DNA of 64,000 nt from Gibbula magus (GCA_936450465.1 OW388302.1:13107530-13171529), one strand, 5' to 3'. Shown: positions 12,411 to 24,100, counted from the stretch's first letter. The notes: a model not told the origin generated them from the sequence alone. Numbers and translations are program-made.

Positions 12411-12624
12411 ATGTTGTACCGGCCTCTATGTTCCTTGGTTGGTTTGGTTCTCCATTGTTTCCTGAAGAGAAATGACAGTTCCGAAGCCGGTTCTATGAAA
12501 TATATTGAGTTTGTGTCAAAATCGAAGCTTCACTGTTTGGCTAAAGGAGCACAGGACGCACCAATAGGTAACATCATCTTTACAAAAGATCAACGCTGTT
12601 TCATCGCAAGAAGTGAAATAAATG
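12411..12624 (+). CDS. B1 exon 1: hydrophobic N-terminus plus PAN-like region
   Basis: This is a 214-bp exon beginning ATGTTGTACCGG and ending AAATAAATG|GTATGT at 12625, phase 1. Its length and phase match A1 and B2 exactly. Residues 6-18 (LCSLVGLVLHCFL) are hydrophobic and followed by KRN. Residues 37-71 contain KSKLHCLAKG...DQRCFIARS, a cysteine pattern reminiscent of a reduced PAN/apple domain. Joined in phase to the exon at 16184 it gives a predicted protein of 330 residues. A TAATTAGG palindrome array lies about 220 bp upstream, and SINE-like sequence begins almost at the donor. Product unknown; secretion or membrane anchoring is inferred only from the N-terminus. Confidence 0.65.
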
Positions 12625-12631
12625 GTATGTA

Positions 12632-12860
12632 TGTAGTCATAGAGAGAACAGGGTTCGAATCCCTGTGAAGACATAAAAATGTGACCTGGTTCTCATACTG
12701 TGCTGTGTCTCTGGCTAAGGCACTTCGTCCACATTGCACTCAGTCCACCCAGCTTTTTAAATGGGTGACTGTATACGGCAGGAGCAGTAGGATAGGCACT
12801 GAAAGTACAATCACTTCAGGGTAATAATATTAACAGCGATTTGAGCATGCATTCCAGAGT
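12632..12860 (+). mobile_element. SINE-derived segment at the start of the B1 intron
   Basis: A tRNA-like B box (GGGTTCGAATCCCTG at about 12648) is followed by SINE-core words: TGGCTAAGGCACTTCGTCC, AAATGGGTGACTG, GGCAGGAGCAGTAGGATAGG. The same segment is at 52140-52370 in B2. It begins within about 10 bp of the exon 1 donor, so insertion predates the segmental duplication. Box A is not convincing, so the copy is probably 5'-truncated. Confidence 0.55.
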
Positions 12861-15800
12861 TGGACAACGAACCATTGGCTCTATAGCTCATTAGGCTTTA
12901 GTTGCCAGAGGTATAACAGATCTACAATTTATAATCCACATGTGTCAACGTGTCTAAACAATACAAAAAATTGCCGTTTTTAGGCTTAGGAAAAAGAAGA
13001 CGAATAAAGCTCTTCACAGGTTCACCAAATCTACAATTTATAATACCAATGGGCTTAATAGTCAGTAGACAGCAATTCATCTTGCTATGCCTTTTCGTTC
13101 TTGAGAAGATGATAAAAATCAATTTTTAGGTCATGGTACTTATTTGGGGCCACAGACAGCAAATATTTTATTTATAACCGTTGGCCAGGGAGTATTTGTG
13201 CAATATATTTCAGATTTCTAGCTCTTTTCGTTCTAAAGAAGACAGTGAAAATAGTTTTTTAGGTTATGGTCTTTAACCTCGCTATTTCGGGCAAAAGGGT
13301 CACCAATTTTCAATTTAAATTCCCAGTCTGTTTCAACTAACAGGTGTAGGCGCCAAGGCCATTGCCAATATCAACAGTGTTGTCGTCATGATGCACTGTG
13401 TCTGTAGTCTTGGGTTTTACTCTGATATGTATGTGAGAAATAACTTCAATGATCAACGTGGTCAGGTGTAATCATATAGGTATTGCTTTCGTGGCTCTGC
13501 ATCTCTCTGTACAGCCATACTATATTACTAATGCCCATTTTAACCGACATACCTCAAAACTATCACATGGTTCACTCGTACTGTAGCGCAGGAAGTATGG
13601 CACATTTGGAACAGAGGTTGCGTGGGAATAATAACTGACTGGAAAAAACAGCATGTGACAGCAATGTTACCTTGATAAAGTAAAACACTCAACGTTTGGA
13701 GGGAACCTTCAAGATCTGTATTTGGCAGCTTGGTTTAGACCTGGGTAATAATACGCAGTTTACACATTGAGCAATCCATTCTGTGTGGACATGTGCGCTT
13801 CATAAATTCCCTTTTAATTGAAACGGTCATTTTCACATTTATGACATCAGAAGCATGTCACTTATATTCAAAAAACAAAATTTATTGCAGTTTGTCTAAT
13901 TTTATCGTTTCAGGTGCTCTGAGCTGTACATGCATCCCAAAAGCATCAAGAAATACTCGCACACATTACCAAAAAACCTCTTCAATAAACAAGCATTCCA
14001 AAATCAACCCCCATCCCCCTCCCCCGTATATGACTGGTTCTCAAGATTTGCAACTTGGTGTTAATTGTTACTAAGTATAAGTCGAGTTTTGTATCAGTTG
14101 GATTCTTAATAATAGCTTACATATGTAAGCCCTTGATATATCTAAATTATCTTCAACAAGTGTTTAATTTTGTCTCAAACGAGAGATGGGACCCAGAAAT
14201 CAAACTCGCTTACGGTAACATTTTGCGACAACGATTTCTTGTTGTGAATAAGTCTCAAAATAGATGGATTAAGTTGTTTTTGGCATAGGCTTATCTGTAC
14301 AGTAACGGGCAGTGTTAAATGTACCATAACGCCTTTTTAACGGTCATTTTACGTCATGCCGCATACCCGCATACCAACATAAATATGTTATAACGTGTGT
14401 TATTCGAATTACATGCGTATCTCAGTTAGTGACGAATTTAATTAGCCTGGTATAATCAAATGATAGTTATTCTTTCGTAGTGCACTCTTAGATTGGTAAT
14501 ATGTTCAATAATTATTACACAGAATGGCCGTCAAAGTTACACTTGAAATCATCAAAACTGCCGTAACGTCAGGTTTTTACGTTTATGTAGGTAATTCAAA
14601 AAATGACATTAAAGTGATGAAAAACGTTCGGTGAACCCCTATTATTATTTCTGAACTTGTTTGTTCAGTTAACTGCGAAAATCATATTAAAGTTTTAGCA
14701 ATATCTAAAATATGTGTGTTAGTGGCAAATCCTGTTGAACATGCGAAACAGGGTGATAAAAATGCCGATTTTAATTATAAAGTGCTTAACTTAATTTTGT
14801 TTCTCTTTCCAGCATCATTAATTTTCAGAATATAGATTTGCTATACATCCCCGTATGTGATTGAAATGTATCTGAAAGGATTCGGAGTTTATTCGTTGAC
14901 AGCGAGAGCTTAATTTAAATACACTAAATCAGTCAAAAATGACATAATTACTTTTAATGCCAATAGCTCTTTAAAACGTTTGGTGACTTTGACTTTGGTG
15001 TCTTACTTTTTTGGATAAAAGACATAATAAAATTGCTATTTTGAAAAAATTAACGAATTCTAAAATATTCGATTTCATTGTACCATCTCTCCTTCTGGAT
15101 TCTGAATTATAGCTTACATATGTTAACCTTTGATATATCTAAATTACCTTCGACAAGTGTTTATTTTTGTTTTTAAGTATATCAATTAATTGAAATCGTT
15201 TCCTTATCGCAGTCTTCCTAGGCATTTTGAGAAAAATCCTACTATTAAGCTTATCTTTTGTTTTATTCGAAGTTTACGTTTCTGATGACATTTTCAAATA
15301 TACTTTCGATATCATTTTTCTATTTTCTGAATTTGAGGAAAAATCGTAAACGTGACAAAGACAGAAGTGACACGGATGCTATTTTATTTAATTCTGAAAT
15401 CATAGATTCCTAAAAACAAATTCCACTATTTTTATTCTTTTTGAAAAAATAGTCATATTTATAAGTATAAAATTTCATATTTTCATAAATGGCATAATGA
15501 GATATATACATGTCATTAGGCGAGAAATGTTCAATGTTCTATTTATTAAACATAAACAAGCAGACAAAGTTGGTTATATTCCCGCCAAGTGAAAAAAGTT
15601 ACACATGCTTCACAAGAAGCATATACTTCCAAAGATAGTGTAAACATTAGATTCAAAATCTGATCTTGAAGCGAAATTGTGAAAAAGCATTTTGAATTTG
15701 CTCCGTAATCAAGATGTTTTTCCATGGAATTGGCTTAAAATATAAAGCCTGAAAAAGGTGAACAAAACCCAAAACACATCTATCCATGGTAACCGTTTCA

Positions 15801-16183
15801 CAAATTTCACTGAGCTAGGTTTTTGCAATTTGTAAGTTTGGTTCGCAAACAAAATGTTAACATATATTTATTTATTTATGAAAAGAGTTAAAAATAAAAA
15901 TCCTAAGTAGTTGAAACCCTCAAAGGGCACACCTACACATGATGACTGTTCCACTCACTACGTTTCATTGAGGTCTTATTGCTCTGAGATTTCTCATCCG
16001 GAAACACAATTTTAAAGTATGTTTCCATGGAACAGTTCAATATAAAATTCTACACTGGGTGCCGGGGATTGAACTGGATAGTGTCAATGGGTGTCAGAGT
16101 GAATGTAATGGATGAATGATCTTCCTTTTAGGGGAAATAGTATGATGGTTTATTTTGTAGTATTTTTCTACTTTCTGTTTTAG
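12861..16183. other. Presumed B1 intron
   Basis: The whole stretch is matched in unit 2 (52371-55526), with small gaps. Frames at 13793-14074 and 14055-14288 are open in unit 1 but interrupted or shifted in unit 2, so they are not supported as exons. A stretch after CTAACAG at 13344 is open and conserved but does not keep phase (see rejected items). Otherwise the sequence is AT-rich. Confidence 0.5.
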
Positions 16184-16962
16184 GTTTTACCAACCGCGAC
16201 TTGCATGGACTAAGAAATCAGAACAATACCAGTGAGAAGAATCCCAGAGCGTTGTTTGATCAGAAATCCATGTTCTCTCCTAGAAGCCAGACAAAATCTA
16301 TCCTGTTGCCTCACATTATGAATGAAGATGTCACAGTGTTTCCCAAGGGATCAGATAAATCTACGTCGTCACTTCTAACACTTGAAAAGACATTCAAGAC
16401 GTTATCCCAAAGCGTTAGAAAATCCACATTTTTTCCTGAAAATAGTTTGTCAAAACCTACAATGACCCCTCAAAAAAGTGTCTCACAAAAAAACACGCTT
16501 CCTCCTGAAATAACGACAAGACTTACTGTGTTACCTCCAAAAAGTTTCCAAAAACCTACAAAATTCCCTCCAAAAGGCGGAACAAAATACATAGGACGTG
16601 AGATCACATCTACAGCATTACCTCAAAGACACGAACAAAGATTTACCGTACACTCTCCAAATAGAAAGAGGAAATCTACCAGCTTCTCCCGAAAGAATGG
16701 GAAACTTACCTCACCACAAGTCCATCACCTTGGAAAGACAGAAATATCGGACTCCTCCACATCTACCTCATCTTATGATCTTTTGTCACATGAATACGAA
16801 AGTTCGACTTCAAAACATTCTGTACCAACATCAAAAACACCTACAACAACTGCTGTGAATGGATATCTTAGGTTCTTCTCGTCCCTGGTAAAAGGAGGAG
16901 TCAATATTGCAGTCGGAGCAGCAAATGTATTAGTTAGTGGCAGTAACAACACCTCAATTTGA
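16184..16962 (+). CDS. B1 last exon: Ser/Thr/Pro/Lys-rich tail with terminal hydrophobic segment
   Basis: The acceptor is TTTCTGTTTTAG|GT at 16182-16183. The phase-1 entry matches the exon 1 donor, and the frame is open for 258 codons plus TGA. The first two thirds are rich in S, T, P and K, with a loose 11-12-residue spacing of Lys/Ser-x-Thr-x-x-Pro motifs between about 16400 and 16590. A second S/T-rich stretch (SDSSTSTSSYDLLSHEYES) follows. The exon ends with a Gly/Ala/Val-rich hydrophobic segment (FFSSLVKGGVNIAVGAANV) and GSNNTSI. B2 has the same plan but lacks about 75 internal codons. Low complexity suggests disorder or O-glycosylation. No enzyme motif is visible; product unknown. Confidence 0.7.
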
Positions 16963-17702
16963 CGGCTGTTGATTTTCGAAAAAGACAACTATATACTATG
17001 TGATGTTCATGTTCTTGTGCCAAGGACTCTCTGGGTGTTTAAACCGATGAAATCCTAACGAGAACTGCCACAGGACTTCGGTCTTCACTTTTCCGTTGTT
17101 ACCTCAAATTCACTAGCAAGGCTTAACTTGTGACAGTCTTCATCACTGGTTTATTTAAGCCTTATTGCATTACCTTAACTTTTCTGTGCTACCGCACCTA
17201 ACTACATATTGCGCTCAGCTGATCGAACCAAGGCTCAAATGAATGAAGAGTTACTGATTAAATTGCACTCAAAGTATTTTTAAAAGAATGTTTTAACCAA
17301 ACGATGGTTTCCGTGGCCTCAGAGGCCCGGTAGCCATTTTAAATTCTGTATAAATAGTTGTGTTCATTTAAAAACAAATCTACTTTCAATACTGTAAAAC
17401 CGTGTTAACATTCATATGAATTAATCATTTATTTACAGTTGATTGGTGCTCCCCGGGGCCTCCGAGGCTAGCGGTCATAGTTTTTGTTTTCTCAACTCAC
17501 TGAAAAGGTCAAAATGTTACAAAATGCATCTTTACATTGAATGCAATTCAAGGCATTTACACAGCAATCCCTTCAAATAGTTTCAACAATATCAATCATC
17601 ATGTTGAATGAGGTAACTGTGAACAATATGTGAAATCACAAGTGAAATAACTTTGATTCGGAGAGTGTTGGACTTGTACTTTAATACTTTCTATTGAATA
17701 AA
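16963..17702 (+). promoter_or_regulatory. B1 3' untranslated region with polyadenylation signal
   Basis: About 735 bp after the stop there is AATAAA at 17697-17702, in the context TTGAATAAATATGTT. The same signal and context are conserved at 56742-56747 after B2, which favours this as the 3' end. No other gene lies between. Confidence 0.45.
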
Positions 17703-18346
17703 TATGTTTAAATAAAATAAAATCAACATTGATAGACGTGTCTGTCGAATACATAGCCTCAAATTTATTTATTTATCTGTGAAATATTTTAAAGGTTTTT
17801 TTTAAATTCCTTTTATATAACCTAATTTAAATTAAGACTTTATAGTCAGAACTGAGAATACTTCCATTATAAACATCCGTTAATTAAAAGATGGTTGACC
17901 AAATACCTACCCTTAGCTTCAAACTTCAATATTTGTAAAACAAATAGTCAATACATAGACTTATAATGGGATTGCTTCTCACTGATGTTGAAACAATTGT
18001 AACAAATGATAAAGGCAGTATAGTTGGAGTTTGAGTTTGAATTATAGATGGTTATACTACAGGTGATCGTTTTGCATTGTATATTACATGTATATAATTG
18101 ACAACAATATTCAGAATTCTCATTAAATGTACACTGTCTGGATTGGTATTAACATGTTCAAGACGACCAGTCCAGTGAAGACATATCGCACAAAGAATAA
18201 GGGTTATTCTGGATAAACCATGTAAACATGGTGTAGATTCTGAACTGGGTCTTCAGCAACTACAGTCTTGGACCGCAAGTACTCGTCAAATACACTGAAT
18301 ACTTTGATATAACCATGGCTATGCCAAAAATCAAATATTCGGTCAT
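17703..18346. other. Duplicated noncoding DNA after B1
   Basis: It matches 56748-57310, with an extra ~60-100 bp in this copy. No open frame of interest was found. Confidence 0.5.
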
Positions 18347-18535
18347 TCATGATACATCAGGCAGACTATATCGTGATTCATTATATTGAAATGGGATCAT
18401 ATCATTGTGTGTTCTGCAGATTTCTGTCATTAGTTTCTCATTAATTATTGGCAAGTTCATTGCACTGCAGTAAGATCTAACCTTGGAACGGTCAACACAT
18501 CTTAGGAATTCAGTATTGTGACAATACAAAGGCGA
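18347..18535 (-). other. Conserved minus-strand ORF near the end of unit 1
   Basis: The minus-strand frame running through LRCVDRSKVRSYCSAMNL and ending YNESRYSLPDVS then TGA has an aligned open frame in unit 2 (about 57314-57500). That copy has only a handful of amino acid changes and the same stop. Upstream of about 18535 the two copies lose a common frame, consistent with either an exon boundary or decay. I recognise no domain. It could be the last exon of an otherwise missing gene or a repeat-derived frame. Confidence 0.3.
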
Positions 18536-18911
18536 AAGAAGCGATTGTTGATCGAAAACCGAACACTCTTCTGTGATTGGCGCATATGACATGCGAAAGA
18601 CACATGTGAGTTGGTAATGTTTAAAAGGTCTACCAATGTGAATGTAAAGGGGACGTGTAATTTCGGCGTTTGTACATTTATAATGATGTTGCACCATCTG
18701 CATTGAAAAACAGTAATGATCCTATTTGGAGGATTTTGCATGTCAAGTGAAAGTTTTGAATTAAAATGGCACATGTATTTCGGCATATTAAAGATTTAAA
18801 GAAGCTGAAGCTCGCTTTTGCATATAATGTTACAATAGCCGGTGAAACATCTTGTTACATAGAAAAGGGTTATCCATCCTGGAAGAAAATCGGTTAAGCG
18901 ACCATTTTGTA

Positions 18912-19414
18912 CATATATATACAAATAAACAGCACAGTGGAAACTCTCGACTTTAGGTGAAAGATCAGTGTTGGTAAGAAGGTTTAGACAACTTGTTACC
19001 CATCAAGCAGAAATGTGCTCCTCAGTGTGGCTTTTGTGTGAGTTCCATGCTGCAGTTCATATGGTAAATGATAGGAAATGATATGCGTACATACTATTTA
19101 ACTTTTTCAGTGGTGTTATTCAATCGAGTTTCCCTGACTGTTAATGAAAATTACTTTGTACATGTTAACTGATTCAGTGACTATGTTAAGTTGGAAAGTT
19201 CTAATTTTGGTTAATAAAATGGACAATGTACTGCTAGTGGTGTTTGCCAATTAGTCTAACGTAATTTGTGAAAAGGATCCTCAGAAGAAATAAAAGAATA
19301 TGCAAGATAGTTTAATCCATGAAGGCTACTTACGACTGAAACATGGCTTCATGTTGTTATTAAACTAAATTGTCAATCTTTGAAACATTATCTATGCATT
19401 TATAGGATGCTATA
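18912..19414. other. Spacer between unit 1 and the 19.4-21.2 kb genes
   Basis: Unmatched in unit 2. No supported feature; AT-rich. Confidence 0.4.
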
Positions 19415-19429
19415 GTGTATGATGTAATG

Positions 19430-19624
19430 AAATTGTTGTTTGTTTATATTGTATTGTCTATAGCAATAAACGTTGCTGTTAGTGAGGAGATGGGAAGCAC
19501 TCCATGTTTAAGAGGGATCTCTATCAACCCTGGTAACGCCAATTCCACATATGTGTGCCAGGTGACCCCAGGACACCAAGTCAGATATATCCTGAGAAAC
19601 TCACCCTTCTTGTATTACCAGTGA
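19430..19624 (+). CDS. Short ORF with signal peptide, possible secreted peptide or first exon
   Basis: From the Met at 19430 the frame starts MKLLFVYIVLSIAINVAVS, a clear signal-peptide-like stretch: Lys at position 2, then a hydrophobic core. About 45 residues follow with two cysteines (TPCLRG and STYVCQV), and the stop is at 19622-19624. An upstream in-frame Met at 19415 is also possible. The cysteine pair is reminiscent of half an Ig-like or similar small fold, but I cannot name it. It may be a first exon whose donor I cannot identify, or a small complete gene. It lies about 0.5 kb upstream of the PAN/propeller gene in the same direction. Confidence 0.4.
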   Translation, partial: KLLFVYIVLSIAINVAVSEEMGSTPCLRGISINPGNANSTYVCQVTPGHQVRYILRNSPFLYYQ

Positions 19625-20078
19625 TCTTGTCATTCAAGTTTTATTCCACTAAACAAACGACAGCATTCGACCTTTCAAATCCTCGGTCTATCACGTTTAT
19701 TTCTTATTTGAAATTGTTTAAATGTAGGAATGTCTTCAGTTATACATTATAAATACATGTAGTAATTTGTTGCCGTTCTGCCTTCTTACTCCTTGAGTGA
19801 TTTTGAATGTTTTCTATTTCTTAGAATTTCCATAATGATAATTTTTCTTTTTGAAAATGGTATCATGTAAACAAAATGAAGAATAGTTGATGAACCGTTT
19901 CAGTTTCAATTCTGTTTTATGAGAGAAACACTTGTTTAGAGATAAGTTTGCATACACTTTCCGTTTTCCGATTTTAACTAAAGGCAATGTCATTCAAGGT
20001 TAATGAAACATGCAATTTATGTTATCTTCTTATATCGTGACTGACATATAACAAAATAGTCTGAATCGCAAGTATATA

Positions 20079-21192
20079 TTGTGCTGTTCAAATTCCACAC
20101 GGATGGTTGTAAACATGGCCAATATTTGGTTTGTTCTTCTCATCTTTATATTCATTGTAAAAGCCCAAGGACTATATTTGAGGTATGAGAGAGCTGCTCC
20201 TGTAAACACAACTCGTCAGTATCTGACCAACATCCCCTGTAAAACAGCTGTACAGTGTGCTGTAGGATGTGTGGCTACCCCTGGCTGTGTGCTTGCAGAT
20301 GTTGATTCTGGAGTCTGAACGCGAAAACCATGAGCAACAACTGTTGAAAAACTACATTGTTATACCTGGAGAGAAAACTAATCAGGGTATATTGTTTCTC
20401 ATGGTTACAGGATATTCAAATAGACCAAGGAACCTACCTCGGGATATTCTGAAAGTTTCACTGAAATCAAATGTAACAGAGAAAGTAACCAGTGTGAAAG
20501 ACACTATATATTCCATTACATATGAACATGAGACAAGTACTCTCTTCTGGTCACAGCCGGGTGGGATATTCAAGAAGGTTTTAAAACCTTATTCACCAGA
20601 GGAACGTGTCAGTAAGGAGGACAATGCTGTGTATTTGAATGAGCACAAGGACAAGTTAGTTTATGCTGTTGTGTTGCGTAGACTTTCGTCAAGTACCATA
20701 TTCATGTGTTCTAAGGCTGCTCCATTTGAATGCAAAAGATTGTTTCATGTTCATGCTAATATCAGCTCCCTCACTATGAACGGCAAGACAATGTGTTGGG
20801 TCAGTAACAACAGCGTGTTAAAATGCCTTAATATGAGATCAAAAAATGAATACATACATCATTCAGGGCGGAGGGCTATTCAAGTTTTCACTCATGTTAA
20901 AACAGGAGATAATGTTCTGCTTGTTTGGGGAGATGGTCATGTGATTAAAATGGCCGAGTTTGATGCCAATGGAACCATGCTTTCTGAGACCATCACACAT
21001 ATTGGAAATTCAGAAATGAACAATCTTTATATTGTTCAAGATTACCTTTTCATTACATATTTTGCTAGCACCAAAGTACAAGCCAGACATATACATTTGA
21101 ACCACACTGTCGGTAGCACAGTGTTTTCGACTGAATACCCTACCTCATTTAAAGTGAATTTCATGGTCAATGTAATATTGGCATTCAAGTGA
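20079..21192 (+). pseudogene. PAN-like plus propeller-like secreted protein, one frameshift
   Basis: Frame A starts at one of three Mets (20079, 20103, 20115). The last gives MANIWFVLLIFIFIVKAQG, a strong signal peptide. Then comes a PAN/apple-like run (IPCKTAVQCAVGCVATPGC), ending at TGA 20316-20318. Frame B, open from 20269 to 21192, continues with about 290 residues. These show spaced motifs like TSTLFWSQPGGIFKKVL, CWVSNNSVLKCLN and LLVWGDGHVIKMAEFD, which resemble LDL-receptor class B/YWTD propeller repeats. A single frame change between 20269 and 20318 would join the two halves. AATAAA is at 21805. There is no intron over 1.1 kb, unlike its neighbours. It could be a recent pseudogene, a retrocopy or an assembly error. 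Confidence 0.55.
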
Positions 21193-24100
21193 ATGTCAGA
21201 AATGAATCGTGTTGATTAAATCAGAGCTGATATCGCTATATATTTTATGTATCACATTGACATTTAACTGAACTCTAAATCGTCAATGGTGTTTGGTGAA
21301 GCTACTATTACTGAACTGTATTGATTCATGGACCCATGCAATCACTAAATACCTGCAATTACAGTGCATTTCCCTGATGCAGGAATCCTATTTCGGTGAC
21401 AGTCACACATTGTGAAACACTTGACTCATTCGGATACTTATTTCTGCTAAAAAGCCTTTGACAATGCTGCCACCTTTCACTTCCCTCACTGTGCCATGAG
21501 CAGTGTATAGAAATAGAAATTTGAGAAATCATGCAGGTTAAATGTGCAGCTGGTGCCACTGATGTATGTATAGCAGATAAGAAATTATTATTTTTACAAT
21601 ATTTGAGAAGTGTCCTATGTTAATTTACCTCATACCCATCTTCACTGTTCCATATATGTGACTTGTATAAGCAGGTTACAAAGTTAAGCTTTCCCTGTCT
21701 TACACAAGCTGGCATTTCCAGACGTCATTTGTAATAAGGTGGAAGAGAAGCAAACATCCCCCCTAAGTGGTATAGACTTGCTGGATTGATCTACATAAAG
21801 ACAAAATAAATAAAGTTTAAAATTGTCATCAAAACGTTAAATATCTTTTGTTTGGGAATCCTTTTATTTTAAAACGTATTCAAAATTTGAAAACTTCAGG
21901 TAATGGCAAAATAAAACTCATTTTAACTGATTGCAAAATTTAGGAGGAATTATTTGGGCTCAGTTCACCATGAGAGTAATTACACTGTTCATCTGCATAT
22001 ATATTAAACGCGCACATTTGAGGAAAACGTTGAAATTACCGTTGTCAAGCCATTTTGCGCAAAATGTATAAGGAATGATTTTGTATGATGAAGAGGTTAT
22101 CATGCAAATGTGCTTTTGGTAATTTTGGCAATTTTCCTGCCTTAGGAATAAACACTATTTATTATACAATGGATGGTGTTCTCGTCAGGATGTCAGGCAA
22201 TGGATATTTTCGGTATCCGGTGGGGTCATATATGCATAAAGACGTAAATTGCAGTAACAACAGTAATAGCAAAAACGTAACAGCTTCAACAGTTTACAAC
22301 TCTCGCGCATTCCCTCGTCCTTTTCCCTTTCACCCTCTTTCCCCTCTCACCCTATCTTTCCCTTGTCCGTCTTTCTCACTATCTGTCCCTCTCCTCTTTT
22401 TCACTCTCTGTCTCTCTCGTCTCGTTCACTCTCTGTCCCTCTCCTCTCTTTCCCTGTATCATTTCATGAGAAAATCGAAAACGAAATTCATGAAAATTAT
22501 ACATGGAGGCAGGATCGACGTGCTTATCTATGTCTCCATAAACTGATCTGCGTTTTTAATTTTTTGTTATTATATATATACAACATTATATTAGATATTA
22601 ATGTATGTTGAAGTTTTTTTTAAAAACAATTATCAGTATTGGATACTTTTTGAAGGATTACATTGACTGTTTATGACGTTTTCCGTCAAACTTAACATGT
22701 TTAATTCATATTTAAAAACGTGTCAGTTAAGCCATAAATTCAAAATATTTTTAACAGTATATTTTGAGAATTTATTAATTTATTTGTTCCATTTAAGAGT
22801 GATGTTTCTTAATTTTATCTTAACAAAACGATAAATAGAGGTTATCATGATAATGTATTTTGGGATGGTCAATATCCTGCAGTATAAATAAATGTTTAAA
22901 CATTTAATAATATAACATTTTCGCTACTTGTGCCTTGCCGGTAAATGAAAAAAATCCCCACTGGTCAAATCTCCATCCCAAAAACAACAACATGGACAAG
23001 ATCCAATCAATCAAAAGTCCTCAATCCCACCTTTTTAAAATGTGTTACTTGTTACTACTTCCCCTCTAGTTGACTGCCACCAATAATTTGTCAAGCTGAT
23101 AGAAGTTGGCCCAATAGTTGCAGCCACTATTGGCAGTCACCAACAAAGAAAGCAGTAACACGCCACAGGAAGTTTTTCAGCCAGACATACTATACTTCAT
23201 CATAAAAGATGGATTTTTAAATTTCTTTTCATATTCATATTTAAAATAAATCTCTCTTTTCCCTCATCGATTGACAGTCTTGTGGAGAGCAAATTTATAT
23301 TACACTAAAAGTACAAAACATGTTTTTCTGAAAAGCATGACTAAATAAAAATGCGGTATTTTATGTCAATTAAGTTTCATGTGTAACTAAGAGGACTTCT
23401 CGAGATGGCATGCCATTGTTTCATTGTCTCCTAACAATTGTATTGTAATAGTGATTACTTATCATGCCTTTGTATGAATGACCTTATGCATTCTTTTGAT
23501 ATGTTCAGTGAACAAACAATTATAACTCACAGCAGTGAACATAAATAATTGTTGAGAAAACAGGGCTGGAAATAACCCTGGTCAACTAACCGTGGGGGCC
23601 TGTAATTATCAATTAACAACAGTCTCTGCTAGTATTTTATCAATGAATCAGGGAGATCATCCCTCACACTACCTGGTCTAGCTTTCAGAGCCTATTCAGC
23701 ACCATCACTGCTTGATAACTGATGTCCTGCTTCACTGAACATTTCCTATAATTCAACAACATAACTGCTCTTGTTTTCTGACCCTTAGAGACCTATGTAT
23801 CTCTATAAGTCTCTGACTGTCCAGAAGCATTATACGTCTCTACTTGCTCTTTATCCGTGAAACTCCCTAACAAACTCTGCTTTCCAATGTTCAAGTTAAT
23901 GATGTTCCCTAAAAATGTGTATTCGAGTTCGTTATATCAATTATGTAATTCTCTCACCAACCTCGAGAATTACGCAATTAATATAACTCGGGAAAGATAA
24001 TCTGTCATTCCCAGTCACTCGTAAGTTATTGTCTAAATATCACTCAATAAATGATACAAAAAAAGCATTTAAGGTTTCCTATAAAGTGTGCTCCTGAGTG

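Larger units (their letters stand above)
3445..18911 (+). repeat. Segmental duplication, unit 1
   Basis: Landmarks in this unit reappear in the same order and orientation in unit 2 (24691-57855). Pairs are: the block starting ACGTGTTTTCTTCAGCAG (3445 and 24691), the CACAG minisatellite, A-gene exon 1 (6355 and 33269), GTTAATCTCC-type repeats (7424 and 42237), A-gene last exon (7868 and 42685), SINE (8198 and 45850), 31-bp repeats (8918 and 46660), TAATTAGG array (11927 and 51409), B-gene exon 1 (12411 and 51921), B-gene last exon (16184 and 55527), and the end near 18911 and 57855. Flanking sequence beyond these ends does not match. This unit is the shorter, less interrupted copy. Confidence 0.85.

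Noticed and set aside
12640..12670. Possible tRNA gene, because of a canonical GGGTTCGAATCCCTG
   Set aside because: No matching box A, acceptor stem or cloverleaf; the context is SINE core sequence. The same applies at 46336 and 52155.
13344..13440. Candidate middle exon of the B genes after CTAACAG (reads GVGAKAIANINSVVVMMHC, conserved at 53025-53110)
   Set aside because: Entry phase fits, but every plausible donor leaves it in phase 2, which would put the last exon out of frame and hit a stop. It is not found in the A genes.
22085..22546. 153-codon ORF
   Set aside because: Two thirds is pyrimidine-tract translation (Ser/Leu/Pro), there is no paralogue in the window, and the first 50 residues show no domain.
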